DNA of 64,000 bases from Choanephora cucurbitarum (Eukaryota; Mucoromycota; Mucoromycetes; Mucorales; Choanephoraceae), in NCBI GenBank assembly GCA_025331435.1, contig JAIWNI010000049.1, positions 124,001-188,000 of the forward strand, read 5' to 3'. Shown in pieces: positions 24,643-38,529 of the stretch (its first letter is position 1; each line of letters begins with the position of its first letter). The position numbers and the translations under genes are program-made. Below the pieces are notes generated by a model. It saw only the letters and a list, made by a program, of their open reading frames with translations, did no database searches and was not told the DNA's origin.

Positions 24643-26441
24643 ATGAATGACTATAAAGAATCCGGTGCAGAAATGGATAATTCTAGAGAATTGAGCGATT
24701 ACCATGACTCGAAATGGCATAGAGATGAATTTTACAGTAATGGATTAGACGATATTGGCCAAAGCAGTGAAGAATATTATTCGTCTGAAGAGAAAGCCTT
24801 GGTCCGAAAGATTGATTGGATGCTCATGCCTATCATTTGTGCGCTTGATTTCTTACAAGTAAAGTGTCATCCACATTTCGCTTAACAAAAAGCGAACTAT
24901 TTCTCTTTTCCACTTTGATAGCTAATACAAAGAAAAAAACATTATATTTACAGTTTTTGGATAAATCTACTATCAGTTATGCTGCCTTGATGGGTTTCAG
25001 AGAAGATTTGAACTTGGTTGGTGATCAATTCAGTTTACTAGGCTCCATTTTCTATTTGGGGTACCTTGTTTTCCAGGTATGGAAAGAGATTGACACTTTT
25101 TATACACACCTATTGATTCAGCATTAATTTTATACAGCTTCCCAACAACTATATGTTACAACGTATCCCAATTGGCAGATACATTGGTATCATTGTAGTT
25201 TTATGGGGCATTGTTCTTTTGTGTAGTGCCTGGGGTCGCAACTTTGGGCAGCTTGCTGGCTTAAGATTTTTACTTGGATTCTTTGAGGCTGGTATCTATC
25301 CCTCATTGACCCTTCTTGTCAGTACATTCTATAGAAGATCCGAACAAATAGCTCGTCTTGGTGCATTCTGGATTTGTAACGGAATTGCTCTTATGATTGG
25401 TGGTGTAGTTTCTTATGGTATTGGCCATATGAAAAATGTTGGTGGTCTAAAGCCTTGGCAATGGTAAGATAACTATTGCCCCTTTTTTTTTCTTATAGTG
25501 TGTTAAATTGCTTGTTTTCTTCAGGGTCATGATCCTTCTGGGTGGCGTTACTATCTTGGTAGGCGTTATTGCCTTCTTCTTTTTAATTGACTCACCTAAA
25601 GCAAGAGCGTTACAATTGAATGCTGAACAAGAAATGTTGGTAGAAGAAAGAACTAGAGACAATGCTACTGTACGCACAACAGAAATCAAGTCAGAGCAAA
25701 TTTGGGAAGCCTTGAAAGAAGTTCGTTTTTGGTGTTTCTGTTTTGCTTGTTTATTCATCAACCTTCAAAATGGTGCCATGACCACTTATAATGCACAGAT
25801 TGCCTCCAGTTTTGGTTTTGACGTAAAGTATAATATGTGTTTATTTCTTTCTATTTATCACCAAGATGACTAATTTTTCTATACAGCAACTACAATCTCT
25901 GTTACTCAGTACTGGTACTGGTGTTTTTACTATCCTCTTCATTGCAGTTGGTATTGTACTTGTCAAAAAGTATCATCAGACAATTTACACCGCCTGTTTC
26001 ATCATGTGCTTTGACGTTCTTGGTCTTATTCTCCTCTTGGTCATTCCTGTACCCAAAGCCAAGATCATTGGCTTCTTCCTTTCATGGTCTTATGTTGGTG
26101 TCTATGTGCTTTTGATCACCTGTGTTTCAAATAACGTTACAGGCTATACCAAAAAGATTTTCTATAACGGTGTCTTGATGATCTTTTATACTATCGGTAA
26201 CTTTGTTGGTCCATTGATGATGGTAGAGCCACCCTACATTGGTGGTGTGATTGGATATTTGATAGCCGATGCGATCGTAATCGTCCTCTTGTTGGTTGCT
26301 CGTTGGAGAATGTCACTTATCAATCGTCGACGTCTTCTTGTCCTAAACAACAGTACAAACACTATGGCAGCTGTAGCTCATAACTATGATCTGGATGATA
26401 TTAGTGATGTACAAGACCAAACCTTTATTTACTTGCTATAG
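24643..26441 (+). CDS. MFS permease, anion:cation symporter (Dal5/allantoate-like)
   Basis: A plasma-membrane transporter; relatives import allantoate, nicotinate, pantothenate or similar organic anions with protons. Five exons (24643-24858, 24954-25076, 25138-25463, 25525-25822, 25887-26441) join in frame to 505 aa, normal for the family. The N-terminal 55 residues are acidic and cytoplasmic, followed by KIDWMLMPIICALDFLQ (TM1) and LDKSTISYAALMGFREDL. The block LGYLVFQLPNNYMLQRIPIG spans a splice junction exactly. The family hallmark GLRFLLGFFEAGIYPSLTLL follows, with YRRSEQIARLGAFW after it. The C-terminus ends in a short acidic tail. The model start is the first ATG, preceded by a long CT-rich leader. 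Which anion it carries cannot be told. Confidence 0.9.
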
Positions 26442-26469
26442 TTCTTTACCTCATCTTGGAAGTCTCTTT

Positions 26470-26491
26470 CCTCTCTCTCTCTCTCTCTCTT
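26470..26491. repeat. CT microsatellite
   Basis: Uninterrupted CT repeat of about ten units, 30 bp downstream of the permease stop codon. Confidence 0.9.
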
Positions 26492-29227
26492 TTCTTTTTC
26501 TGATACACCACGATACCTGTTACTTAATAAAGAAATAAGAAAAATTACATTTTAGAGTTTAATAATAATAATAAAAAGAGTCCACTTGACTGCACATAAC
26601 AAAAGCTTTGCTTCTATCTTATTGACTATTCTTTTTTGTATCAGTGAAACTTGATTTAATAGCAAGTAGGTATTATTTTAGGTAATAAAACCATCTCAAT
26701 ATAGAATTATAAACAGATATGAGGTTTCACAAACCATACTCAAAGAAAACAGGCCAATAACAGCACTAAGGTGTAGTTTGGTCAATGCTTACTGAAACAA
26801 GACAACGTGATTCTCTCGGTACCCATGAAAGTCGAGAGGATATACCCCAAAGAAAGAAGTGAGGAGAAAATCTGGGGTAGACCCTTTAATTCAATACAAC
26901 TCCTTCTTCTTTAAATCACGGCTTTCTTGCTTTTCAATGAACGACAAGTATAGGATTAGCTTTCACATACATAAAGAGCTTTTGTTATATTGAGGCTAAG
27001 GATTGAAGCACAACGTACAGCTGGAGTTATACATGTCAATCAGAGGCTTCAATACATTGAATAGAGCTGAAGAAGAATATTGCTACAGTTGTAATACAAG
27101 CATATTAAGCGTTTAGTTGAGCACTGTTGGTATAACCATTGATACATAAACGAGAAAATCAGTGATGCGATATGACATATGGTCGATGAAAGGAGCCAAC
27201 CATATATTGCTATGAAGCCTGTCAGCATCTTTTTCCAATTCAGAATTAACAATATCAGTCGTTTTGTCTTTAGATTAAATGTCCTTTGTCCCTTCCGCAT
27301 CGATTTGGATACATACATTATGCTCAAAAATGAGAATAAAAATATTGCTTCGACATAATGTTTTGTTGAGTCTGTAAACCAGAATATGATTGTCCAAACA
27401 ACACTAAAATAATTAGAGTTTTTGTTGTTGCACATATGCAATGATGATGAAACCAAAAATCAACAGCTATCAGGGTCCCAATATCCGGGAGAAGTGTTTA
27501 ACAACACTAGCCCAAAACAACTGTGATCTTACTACTGCTCCTATGCGCAAACACTACTAAAAAGAGATCAAAGCATCATCAATGGAGCGACTAATTTTTT
27601 TAAGCCCCTAGATTTAGGGCATTCCAAAAAGATCATGGAAAATCCTCAAATTCAAGGATTCAATCTCAACAAATTAAGTAATACTGAATGCAATGCTTCC
27701 TCTTAAGCAACATTGTTGTTCTTTGTATCGTTTTGCTTGTCGCCTCTTTCCCGCACATTTCCTTTTGCGTTTTCTAAGATGTTGTACCAGACGTGACTCG
27801 GATGATTAAGATGGACAGCAGCAGTACTTATTTGAACGGTATAGACGAGCTTTCAGCAAGAAAAAAAAAGTACTGCCTTCTAAGGTTTATGTAGCTGTCA
27901 GTCTAAAAAGGATTTTAAAAGCGGTTTTTTGACACTCTATTTACGTAATGACGTCTACTGTAAAAGAAAACAACTCCTAATGAACCTTGAATCTAAATCT
28001 CTACCTGGTTATAGCGAGCCATTCTACATCACTTGCATTTTTTTAGATCCTCTTTTTATTGGACTGAACACAGGCCTTACTTGCAACTATATTCGTCATT
28101 ATGAATAAGATTTTGCTTATTGCTCAAGTAAGACACTCTCAATTGTTTTCCATAAAACAATAGTAATCTTTTCAACAATTCAGGGAACGGAGAAAAAATA
28201 ATCATGACAATGCTGCTTTTCCTTTTTGGTCTGGCTGCTCCTTAGGTTTTAGTCTTAGTTTGACTTTGTTCCTTTGTTCGTTTTTTTCTCACCTTCAAGT
28301 TCCTTGTTGTGATACTATCCCTCATCATATGAGTCATTCTTTGCAGGTGCATACTATGCTAATCAGTAGCCAAGTCTCTCTTTTACAATTTTTATGCAAA
28401 AGATGCAACAAATACAGTTAGTTAACACGACGAGCTTGTTGGCCTCTACCTCACTCTGTCCTCTACATGGCATGTTATTTACTGAATTGAATTGGAGTGA
28501 TACAGTGACTCTTGTGTAGGTGTAGTGAGTTTGTCAAACCAGTGTTACTGATATTTAAAGAGGAGTTTGGCTGTCACAATAAAATGTTAAGAGCGAAGGT
28601 AGACATCTGCATAAACCGGTGTTTGATGTGGACTCTTTTGGTTGTTTATGCTGTTTATGCTGTTTGCTTTCTTTTTGGATGTTTCCCCTCTAACCTTGTC
28701 CCTCTTTTGGGGGTTTAAAAAAGAAACAAACAGATGTTGGACTTTGATTGATTTGCTTTTATCTTTTTTTGATAATACGTGAAAACTCTCGAATGCTTCA
28801 CACTGTGTCTTCTTCTTGGTTTTGTCAAACAAACCAACACAAATTCACTTAACCCAAAGAAAGGTGATTCGAATTGTATTGTGCCAATCAACCTATCATC
28901 TTGTCTTGAACTGGACAAACAACTCATAAATCAATGCATATCGTTGCTTAATTCTAAAATGCAATAGGGATAGGCTTTATTGCTATGATTATCGTTTCAA
29001 TGTCTAAACCCACCGTTTTTCTTAAGCTTAAATTACATTGGTCATTATTGTATTTACCTGAATTAGTGAAAGAGCAAGGAAATATTGCTTTCAGTCACTA
29101 CCTGTCTTTTTCCCTTTTTGCTCACCTGCTTTGCAAAGCACAGTCAGTTTCCAAAAGGATTTGACACCAAATGATTTCTACGTGAGCAATGTCGCTGTGA
29201 CTTCCCTATAAAGACAACTGATATTAT

Positions 29228-29252
29228 GTTGTTGTTGTTGTTGTTGTTGTTG
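29228..29252. repeat. GTT microsatellite
   Basis: Eight tandem GTT units in intergenic DNA; not within a coding frame that I can support. Confidence 0.9.
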
Positions 29253-29827
29253 ACATTTCAACCAAAAATAGAAAATGCAATCAATTAGAATAAAGCAAGC
29301 CTTTATATAATAATAACATTCTCTTTTTATCACGACATGCAATCATCACAAGAGCAAATGATACTGTAGCAACATTTATTTTCGAAAGAAGTCTTCTTGA
29401 TTATGAAAAGTTGTTAGATTAAAATTGATTAATTATCATCACAATTTGAGAATAGTGATCGATGAAATCATAACAAATTCAAAGGGCACTATGCATTTAA
29501 AGAACGACTAGACTATACAAAGACTTGATCTTGAATCCTTTGTTAGAGAACATACTCGACAGCTGAAATGCACAACTAGTCTAATCAATAAAAACATAAG
29601 TTATAGAATCAGAAAGAAACAATCGATGCCATTTTATTACAATGATTGTTTTCTAGGATCAAATAGAATATGTGCAGGCTGGAAATAAGGTGTGTATAGT
29701 TTTTTAAGTAAATGCAGTGGATGTGTCTATATACATATATGAACGTATGCGTATGGCTTTCTGTATATAAAGATGTGTATATAATAGATATTAATGGACA
29801 ATAAAGGGTATTGTTATATAGTAAAGC

Positions 29828-31688
29828 TTAATCTTCTTCTTCAAGTTCGGAATCAGAATCTCCTGTATGATATAAAGTAACTATTTTTTATAGTCAGTAA
29901 AAGGTGAATCAAGAGAGACATGATGGCACTCACTTGAATCAAATTTTTCAAATGGATTTGGCTCTTCTGATCTATCAATCACTTTTAAGCCATCTGCTTC
30001 AAGGTCCAAACTGATACTTTCTTGCATTTTTCTAAAGTTGATTGCATCAATACCGTTGGGCTTCTGTATGATGGGTGTGATAGGTGGTGTCATGTTTCTC
30101 AAGAGAGCAAAGTTGATGGATTTAAAGAAGGGGTGTTGTTTGATATCTGCTGCACCAGCACGGGATCCAAGACGTTGATTTTCATCCTTATGTAAAAGCT
30201 TTCGAATCAGGTTCTTTGTGTTGCTTGACACATTGCAGCCATAAGGTGCAGGTTGGTATGGGAAGCGAACATCAGTACGAAGGATATGAGCAAATGTTTC
30301 ATTTCGGTTATTTCCTTTGAAAGGAGTTGTACCAAACTAAATCAAACGTATAAGCATTTGAAAAAAAAAAGCAGACAGAATCTATCTCTTACCAGCATTT
30401 CATAAATGAGTATACCTAATGTCCACCAATCGACTGCACTTGTATGTCCACAGCCTTTAATGACTTCAGGGGCAATATACTCTTCTGTGCCAACGAAGCT
30501 GTTTGTACGTAAGCCATTAACGCAGCTTTTAGTATTGATGGAAGGAGGCTAAAATGAGAAGATTGTAAATAAACATAAACAAAGTCAATAAAAATTTCTT
30601 ACCAAATTGGGTGATCTTGATTTCACAACACCAGGTTGACCTGGAGGTGTTGAGCCTTTACTGAGATCAAAATCAGTCAACATGATATGTCCGCTTTGAT
30701 GCAGTAAAATATCTAAAATAGATCACTTTTCTTTTTAGTAAAGAGAAAACAAACCTCTTTTTTCCGTAAGTCTTACTTTCAGGCTTTAAATCACGATAGA
30801 TATGACCTTGAAGATGAAGGTATTCTAGAGCTGCAGTCACTTCTGCTGCATAAAAGCGAGCACCTTCTTCACTAAGACACTTTCCTGGTCTCAACTGTAG
30901 TGCTGTAGAGAAGGTTATGATCTAATTCTAGAACCCCGATTGACTTTTTTTTACCTCGAAAGAATTCACCGCCCATACAATATTCCATAACAAAATAAAG
31001 ATAATCTTGGCTTTGGAAGCAATGATAAAGTGTAACGATGAATGGGTGATTAGAGGTCATAAGAATTTCCTGTTCTGCTAAAGCACGCTTGATTTTGTTC
31101 CGCTTAATCATTTCCTTCTTTGAAAGCACTGGATAGATGGTTATCAAACATTCTATTTTTTTTTCTGTTTTTTCTTGTTTTACCTTTCATAGCAAAAAGC
31201 TTGTCATTACCCTTTTGTCTAACCATATATACTTTTCCGACATCTCCTTTTCCAAGCATACGGACTTTAGAGAAACTAGAAGGTCCAACTTCAAGTGTCT
31301 TTATCTTTATGCTACTGCTCGAATAAGTGCGTCTACAGAGTTTGATACGATCCAACTGATGTCTGTGTGCATCTGGATTCTGCAGTGTAACCGACGAGCC
31401 CTTTGTTTTGAGTGGTTGGATGTGATTGGCGTTAGGTGCAGAGGCTACTCGACGAATGCCTTTGTTAGAAGTTGTATAGGTAGTTGTGTTGAACCAAGAG
31501 TTGGATTTGTGTGCTGTTTGTTTCTTTTTTTCTTCAAACTGAAAAGTATCCGGAACAGTGAAGATAGCCAATTCTGATTGTGTAGAATTGTATTTATGTT
31601 GTGCGTCGTAATGAACACCTTGTACAAAATGAGTGGGTAAAGGTGCTGATATGTAATTCTCTGTGTCTGTAGAATAGATCAAGGACAT
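29828..31688 (-). CDS. AGC-family Ser/Thr kinase, Nrc2/Fpk1 (flippase kinase) type
   Basis: Yeast Fpk1/Fpk2 phosphorylate phospholipid flippases, and Neurospora NRC-2 controls growth and development; a similar role is inferred. Seven exons (31688-31184, 31128-30955, 30902-30777, 30712-30603, 30548-30393, 30336-29934, 29862-29828) give 502 aa. The kinase domain starts near residue 135. It shows [14 protein letters not shown] (Gly loop), the catalytic Lys in [29 protein letters not shown] and [11 protein letters not shown] replaces DFG, a mark of this kinase group. It also has the long activation-loop insert, [26 protein letters not shown] and a C-terminal extension with NPFEKFDS. The N-terminal 130 residues are low complexity. 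A tail exon adds [10 protein letters not shown]; skipping that last splice would instead end translation at about 29881 with a different tail. Confidence 0.92.
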
Positions 31689-33486
31689 TTTGTTTGTATA
31701 TACAAAAGCAGAGAAAGGAAGAAGGGAATAAATAGCAAGGAAATTGAATGGAAGAAAGAGAATATAAAAAGGGCGAGAATCTGCATCAGACCATCTAAAA
31801 AAATAGTGACTTACATTATAAATTCTTGTACCACTTTCCAACAATAAATTAAAAATAAAATATTAAACAGCTACAATTGATATCTATGACACTCCGCTTA
31901 TTTGAGAATCACTTTTCTCTCTCATCAGAGCTTATCTATCTTGTTTCTTTCTCATACAAAAAAAAAAGAATTGAGATTTCATAGCAGCAAGAACAATTCA
32001 GAGCTAGTTGAACATGATTTATTCATAGTTTCACATGTGCCTTTTATAAGCAAGTCTTAATAGCTGCAAAAAATGGCGAATTATCATTTATAAAAAACTG
32101 AATTTAATATTAAATGTTGCAATTTGAATGCCCGTATATCTACGACAGTGAGAAGTAAACTGAATCATACATATATGGCCTAATTCTTGGATCATTCTAG
32201 TGATAATGAAAGCCATACCGTGTCGCTCTGTGTTTGTAGTTTGGGTAGATTTTGCTTTTAGTACGAAATATCTTTTTTTCTTTTTTTGAAATAGGGCTAT
32301 TTTTTCAATTTCGATCTATCAAATCAAAAAAATTGCTTTTTGAAACAGATTCATAGTTAGTTAAGCGGTCATTTCATTACATACTGTTTAAGTTAAGCAC
32401 TTTGTTGCTCTTATATAGTATTTATTAGTAGCTTAAAAGCCGACATGTGTATTCATGGGAATCAAGTATTTTTAGCATTCTGATAACACATTGCTGTTTA
32501 TGCAATAGTTTTCATATCTTGAGATTTCAAATGAGAAGCATCCTTCTTTAATGTTTTCCAGCTGAATGTATTTGAGCTTGGGTTTTAGAGGTAGGCAAAA
32601 TATTCTGTGCTTAATGTGAGAATGACTTGCTACCTCATTTGGCTTTAGAATCAAACTCCTTTCTTCAAGAGGTCTTAACCAAAACAGAAAAAGGGTTCAC
32701 TAAAAAACGTAGAACTGATAGCACTTCATGTAGGTTTACTTGTCTCTTTCTCTCTATTGAACCTATCCATGCGCTCTTTTTAGTGTTGAAAGTATCCAGT
32801 CGCTAAGCTTGTCCTTCCGAGGTTCAAAATATTGTAATAAAAGTCACTGAGTGTAAATGAAACCCTATTTTTGTCTGACTCGTAAAGGAAGAATGCTTTG
32901 ACACTATTGTACGAAGCAATTCTAACTCGCAACCTTTATAATGCTATATAGCACATATGCAATAAGTAAAAATTCAAAATATAACAGATGTTATGAGGTA
33001 ATGTGTCAATAAATCAAATTGCAATAACAATGGAAATAGAAACTCCTTTTATGGAATCGTTGTGCTCACGTGGTTGGTATGCAGCCCTATTAATACATGT
33101 TGTACGAATGTCAATAGCACATATATGTATTGACGCACTGACAAGATTAAGCACAGCTTATAAAAGAAGAAGTACTTGTTTATGAAACCATAGCTTACAT
33201 GATTCAGCGAGTTTCAAAGATATTTGTTTCATGACTATTTAGCCATCAGATAAATCAACCCTGCTGGCTGAAAAGAAGATCAAAGAGACATGTAAAGCAG
33301 TCATTAAGCACATACACCTTTTTTCTTATTGCTTAATTTGGAAGTAAGTTATTACATTCCGCTAGCTAACTGAATGTTTATACAATATATATTGACAAAA
33401 GATCATAGTTTGTTTAAACAGGATTACAGACGTAAAAAGAGATTTGTTTTTTATTTACAAGGCTGATATACATCAAAAAAGGTAAT
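31689..33486. other. Intergenic, no gene seen
   Basis: Contains the kinase promoter at its left end and the region downstream of the small SMP-like gene at its right. Short frames only; none recognisable. Confidence 0.5.
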
Positions 33487-33723
33487 TTACATGTTTCTGT
33501 CATCCTTCTTCTTCATAGGAGTGTCAGGCTTGGTTGTTTCTTCATCATAGTTGGAAGTAGTGTTGAATCCCTTGCTGGTGGCTTCCTTGGCAGCATTGTA
33601 GTTCTTGTCACCAAAGCTTTGGGCAGCAGCAGCGGTAGATCCCTTGCCAGTGTCATGACCTTCTTGGCTGGCCATGGATTGGATGTTGGAAGCGTCTTTC
33701 TTGGTAATAGGAGTGTTGGACAT
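33487..33723 (-). CDS. Small SMP/LEA-like hydrophilic protein
   Basis: A single-exon gene for 78 aa, with an ATG start and a TAA stop. It is rich in Lys, Asp, Thr, Gly and Ala and has no cysteine or hydrophobic helix. The segment ITKKDASNIQSMASQEG then KGSTAAAAQSFGDKN resembles the seed-maturation-protein (SMP) motif found in small stress-associated proteins. That suggests a role in desiccation or spore stress, as an inference. The tail KPDTPMKKKDDRNM is charged. Codon composition is noticeably richer in GC than the flanking spacer, supporting real coding. Alternative: a conidiation-type small protein of unrelated origin. Confidence 0.7.
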   Translation of the reverse strand: MSNTPITKKDASNIQSMASQEGHDTGKGSTAAAAQSFGDKNYNAAKEATSKGFNTTSNYDEETTKPDTPMKKKDDRNM

Positions 33724-36700
33724 ATTGAATTGATAATTAAGTATATGAATATAGCTTTCGAAATCAAATAGTATCCCTCGCTTTATATACTTGTTGATTT
33801 TGGAACAATGTGTTTGACGTAAGTATGATTCTAGTTAGCTTGTAGTGAATACACAACGAGAGTAAGTCGAAAATGACGTCAAGCTAGCACAACTATGATA
33901 TCACTCCCCTACATTATTCGATTATTCGGTTTGACAGCAATTTAGATATAAGAATTATAGACTATAAAGAAGCTGGAGCCATTATATAATGTAAATGCAG
34001 ATCAACATTGCATCATACAAAATCATTATTATGTACCAAATTTACTTCTTCATGTAAAGTGTAAGCCTAGGTGGTTTTCTTTTTTTAGTAACCCCGTCTG
34101 AATCCAAAGGCATTTTAATTGAATCTCTTTATAACAGGCTAAGCATACAGACTTCTTTTTTTTACTGATAGGGGGAATAGAGGTTTCCATTTCACTGACT
34201 GTATTCAAATTTGATTTGCATTTAATTAGGGAAATTTAAAGAGAAAGAAACGCATGTTCAATTTGACTTTTTGACTTGAGATCAACAAAATCACTTATTA
34301 CTCATATAGTCTCTATTTATAAACATGTCTCTTGTATACATGCGTCTTTCAAGCAAGTCAGTCAATAATGAGTGTAATTGAAGACAGAGGAAAAGTCTCA
34401 AAAGGGACTTTACTTTTTGTTAAAAGGAGAAAGCGTTGAAGCGTATATCGGTGTCTCTGACAAAGACATGCGATAGCTCAATGCTCATCAAGCCTTAAGG
34501 GAAGTACGTGATTGTATCGTCTCACTAGACACAGATGAGGAAGGCTAAAGCAAACCACTTCATCCATAAAGTATCTCTCACGACTTATCATAACTGACAG
34601 TTCATACATATTTGGTGTTGCATCAGAACGAGGATTATTTTCATTGTATCTATACTGAAAGTGATACTAAAAAACCGCCTCGTTTATGAATTAAGCAAAG
34701 AGTGCTCCTGTAAAGCCAAATTTAATACGTCTTTGTTGACGTAAATAGAATGTATATGTACTAATCAATTCAAACACTATGACAAAAGAGCGGCTGAAAT
34801 AATTCGATGTTTGAACATATCTACCGTTCAGCGACTGAAATAAAAAAAAAAAAAAGAAAAGCGAGAGATGCTGAATATAGTATTTAATCTTTATCCCAAA
34901 AAAACAACACTTTTGATAATCTATTGAAACCAAGCAATAGAGTAGGAGCCAATTTGTTTCGGGAAATCCTGATTGAAAGCTGATTCATTAGCTTTTGTTA
35001 GTCAAACCATTATAAACAATGGCTTCGATAGAATGCAGACAGGTAATTCGTTTGAATTCTTCCCTTTCTGCGGAAAAAAATATGTTGTCCAAAGCAACAT
35101 TTCTCATTATTGAATTACCGAGTGAAACGCTTACTTCGGCCAAGACTATACAATTGAGTTTACAGTCTCTAAATTAGGATGTTTACTTCAAGTACGTATA
35201 GAACTTACAGACAATCTCCTAAAAACATATAAAATGTCGTTTTTTTTTTGCTGCAAGTATAGGACTAGATCATATACGATCCAACTCGAACAGAAGCGAC
35301 TTCCTTTTTATTTAACCTCAAAAAATAAATAAAGCAAATGCTGTTACAGAACATAAAAGAACATTCCATAGAAAGCAACTGTTTGAATTGTCAGCAATGA
35401 CAAACCCGTTATTCGGGTTTGTTTGTAGAGTACAATTCTCTTCTGCTTTAAAGCGCTAATCTGATAAGATGATATAAATGTATAAATCAGTATCTCTCCG
35501 CTTGTCTTTAAGTAGTCAAGCAATTTGATTCATGAAATTCTCCTTTATCAGTCACTGGTCTCGTTTCTAATAGACATCATTTCTATAAAGCAACATCTCG
35601 ATATCTTTTTTTTTCTTTAAAAGAACATGTAATCATTTATTGCTTTATAATTTATTTGTCAATTGCTGAAGCATCCACAAAACTGATAGCCCAAAAAAAA
35701 AAACGAACCATTTTTTTATGATTGTTTTGATATTGGTGAAACAAATGAACCAAGTAAGCATTTGGCTATATTCATTATACTCGAAGTATGTAACTCGCTA
35801 AAACATGTTTGGTTTCCTTCTCTTTTTGGGGGAAAAGCAGGTGCTCAAGAGATACACGAGAGCAATATGGAGGCTCAGGGTCAAATGGTGTACCATTATG
35901 TACCCTGAAGCTCACTCTGTGTGATTTTTGGTTGTAAAAGATGTGGACAGACAACATTCAAAGAGACATCCTTTCAAATCAAGAAATTCCTTTTAACTAT
36001 TCTACATTTTATGTGTATGAAAACTAACCGTAGAGAAGCAAGTGTAGCGTGTGCATTGCACAGTATAGAATCACTCTCTTAATTCGCCTATCTCCTTCTG
36101 GTTTGATTTAGTCCTGATAAAACATGTATTTGACTTTTGATTTTAGTGACATTTGAAATACAATCAAATTGATAAAAGGCATTGCTATCAAATGTAAATG
36201 TACACAATGGAAACCAAAACACAGAGCAAGTAAATAATTGATACCAAGGAAAGCGATGGAAAATTCGTTTTTATTTTTAGGTTTTATCTTAATCCTTTGA
36301 TCTTTTTTCAAAATAGCAGCAAATTAACATTACTATAACAGCAAACGAATGAATTGAAAAAGCATTATAAAAGAGAAAACTTTTCTAATTGATAAAGGCG
36401 GTTTGATTTCTTCAAGTAAATTCGAAGTAAAACTGATATGCTTCGGATAGAATGGAGGTCAGACGTACATCGCGGTAGCTAACTCAGCATGTTCTGACCA
36501 AGAAAGAAAAAACATTACGACCGAACACATGTGTGTATGGTTTCTTTATCTGACTAGCCTTACTGATTCCTCTTCTCTTATAGCAGTAGAAAACGAGTAT
36601 CTTGGAATTGATTTGAATGCAACACGATCTTTCAGTGAAAGAAGTCAGTGTATGTGCATCGAACAAAAAGGAAACGATTTGCTAATATTCGTACCGAAAT

Positions 36701-37761
36701 TACTAAAAAGAAAAAGACTACCTAAAGATGGAAGTCAGAGCACATAAGGCTATAACATATGTCTTCTCTAGCAAACGATCATGTCTCTTGAGCAAAAAGT
36801 TGTTATTTGAAGTTCTTCTTCCTGTAGAATATTATAAAAAGATACATTTATGGTTATCTGCACTATTTTCTGTAGTAAATCAATATAAGAGATGTCTTAC
36901 ACAGTTGCTTCTCTGTTCCTTCTCATCTCTTTCCAAAAAAAAAAAAAGATTTATGTCATCCGCCGAATTCGCCCTTAATCATAATCATAGCAAAGTCTTT
37001 GTGTTCACTTTATTTGCTTTTTCTTTGTTGTACGGACCTTGTTAAGTTAAAAAACCGATCAGCCTGTATCGCTGTTTTTCAAAAATAAAAAAAGAGTAAC
37101 GGTACAAAGGAACAATTTTGGCAAATTTCTATTTGTTCTAAACGAACCACGGAAAGCCCCCAACAAGCATTGAATCGAAAAATAGCAGTTCTCCTGTTTT
37201 AATAGCGAATAGCTTTTTACTCCCATTCTCTCTATTTTTGATTTGTTTTGATAGCAACACTAGTCTTGAAAATAGCTCGATCTACGCTTATAGTTACACA
37301 AACTAGTTGCATCAATAAGCTTACCAGATTATTGTCTTCTAATAGTACTCTTTTGTCTTGCTTTCTGTATCATTGTTATTTCGTTTTCTCTAGGTAAATC
37401 AAAAATAAAAGAAATGGCTGTTAAAGCATTTGATAAGTCTCGTAACCTCACAATAAATCATAGTAATGTACTTTTCATCTCTGCTCTTTATACTTTCTCT
37501 TCTCCCCCTTTTTTTCTGGAAGATATTATTTTATCCATTTAGTAAGCATAAACCAATGAAATTATCATCTCCGAATAATGCGCAATGTCGAGACGCGTGA
37601 ATCAAATACAGAGGATCCAAAATGGGAACTACAGCTGACAAGTTGCGGATAATTGTTGTAATACACTTTTTTTGTATAAAAGGAGGCGAAGTCATTACAC
37701 AATAAGACAATGTTATAAATACACAATTTAATTTCTTTTTTCGTTGTTGTTCCTCCAATCC
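33724..37761. other. Long intergenic region, no gene seen
   Basis: About 4 kb of AT-rich sequence. Short open frames occur on both strands (for example 36529-36747) without recognisable content or consistent splice joins. I see no RNA gene or repeat structure in it. Confidence 0.45.
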
Positions 37762-38529
37762 ATGATGAAATTGAACGATCTTGTTTCAGGGAAAGTGGTG
37801 ACCATGAATGAATGGTTATGCAACGAAATCTATAGATTGAAGAACAATCTAAGGCCAAGGCATTTCGAGAGCTATGGAGAACTAGTTGAAATGATCCAAG
37901 AGGATCCAGGTCGATTTCAAGTTTGCAATACTTCATTACCACAACTTACAGTTAACACACTATCACCTAAACCAATTGTCAACACAACTGTTTCCACAGA
38001 ACTATTTTATTCAGAAAAAGATCAAAGAGAAGATGAAGAACTAGGTGGCGACGAACCTATAGATACCCGCATGAATTATACAAATATACCCCTGACAACA
38101 GAATACCCTATTCAATATACAAAACCAACTCTCCAACCTCCAGTCTGGCTATGTAAAGCTTTCATTGACATCATGGAATACTGCGACAAGACAAACCATA
38201 TCACTTATTCAAACCAGCCTGAATTACTCATGAAAGAATTTGAGGAACTGCGTCTGATCGTCAAATTAGGAAACTCCATTGATGTCAATAAGTTTAGGGA
38301 AAGGCTTTGTGGCATTCTGTTTGGAAAAATAGAGATGACTGAAAATCTAGTGCATACATGGCGAATGATTTGCGAATGGGTAACAAGACCGCCTGTTAAC
38401 AATCATCAGAATGCTGTAAAATGGGTCAACCTGACCTTAGGAGCTTATATTGCTGCTCAGCGATACTATATATCACATCATCAAGAATACCCAAGAGACA
38501 GACACCTCTCTATTGCTCAAAATATTTAA
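37762..38529 (+). CDS. Hypothetical protein, 255 aa
   Basis: A single open frame from ATG ATG to a TAA stop. I do not recognise a family. It starts MMKLNDLVSGKVVTMNEW. It is acidic in the middle (DQREDEELGGDEP, about 90-105), then has a mostly helical second half with conserved-looking aromatic residues (PPVWLCKAFIDIMEYC, ENLVHTWRMICEWVTR, WVNLTLGAYIAAQRYYI). No signal peptide or clear membrane segment is visible. Amino-acid composition and length support real coding. It has no close neighbour: 4 kb of spacer on one side and 1.6 kb on the other, then a transposon cluster, so it may be lineage-specific or element-derived. Confidence 0.6.
   Translation: MMKLNDLVSGKVVTMNEWLCNEIYRLKNNLRPRHFESYGELVEMIQEDPGRFQVCNTSLPQLTVNTLSPKPIVNTTVSTELFYSEKDQREDEELGGDEPIDTRMNYTNIPLTTEYPIQYTKPTLQPPVWLCKAFIDIMEYCDKTNHITYSNQPELLMKEFEELRLIVKLGNSIDVNKFRERLCGILFGKIEMTENLVHTWRMICEWVTRPPVNNHQNAVKWVNLTLGAYIAAQRYYISHHQEYPRDRHLSIAQNI

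Larger units (their letters stand above)
26442..29827. other. Intergenic with simple repeats
   Basis: A CT dinucleotide run lies just after the permease stop (about 26470-26491), probably in its 3' UTR. A GTT trinucleotide run (eight units) lies at 29228-29252. A minus-strand frame at about 27435-27049 encodes a hydrophobic stretch, but has no homology I recognise and could be composition-driven. No gene is supported. Confidence 0.45.

Noticed and set aside
25447..25761. Minus-strand frame inside the permease gene
   Set aside because: It lies opposite a well-supported coding exon and has no features of its own.
27049..27456. Hydrophobic minus-strand frame of about 128 codons after the first ATG
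   Set aside because: Its composition matches what AT-rich spacer produces by chance, I recognise no family, and no splice partners were seen.
29228..29252. GTT run as part of a coding repeat
   Set aside because: No supported frame crosses it.
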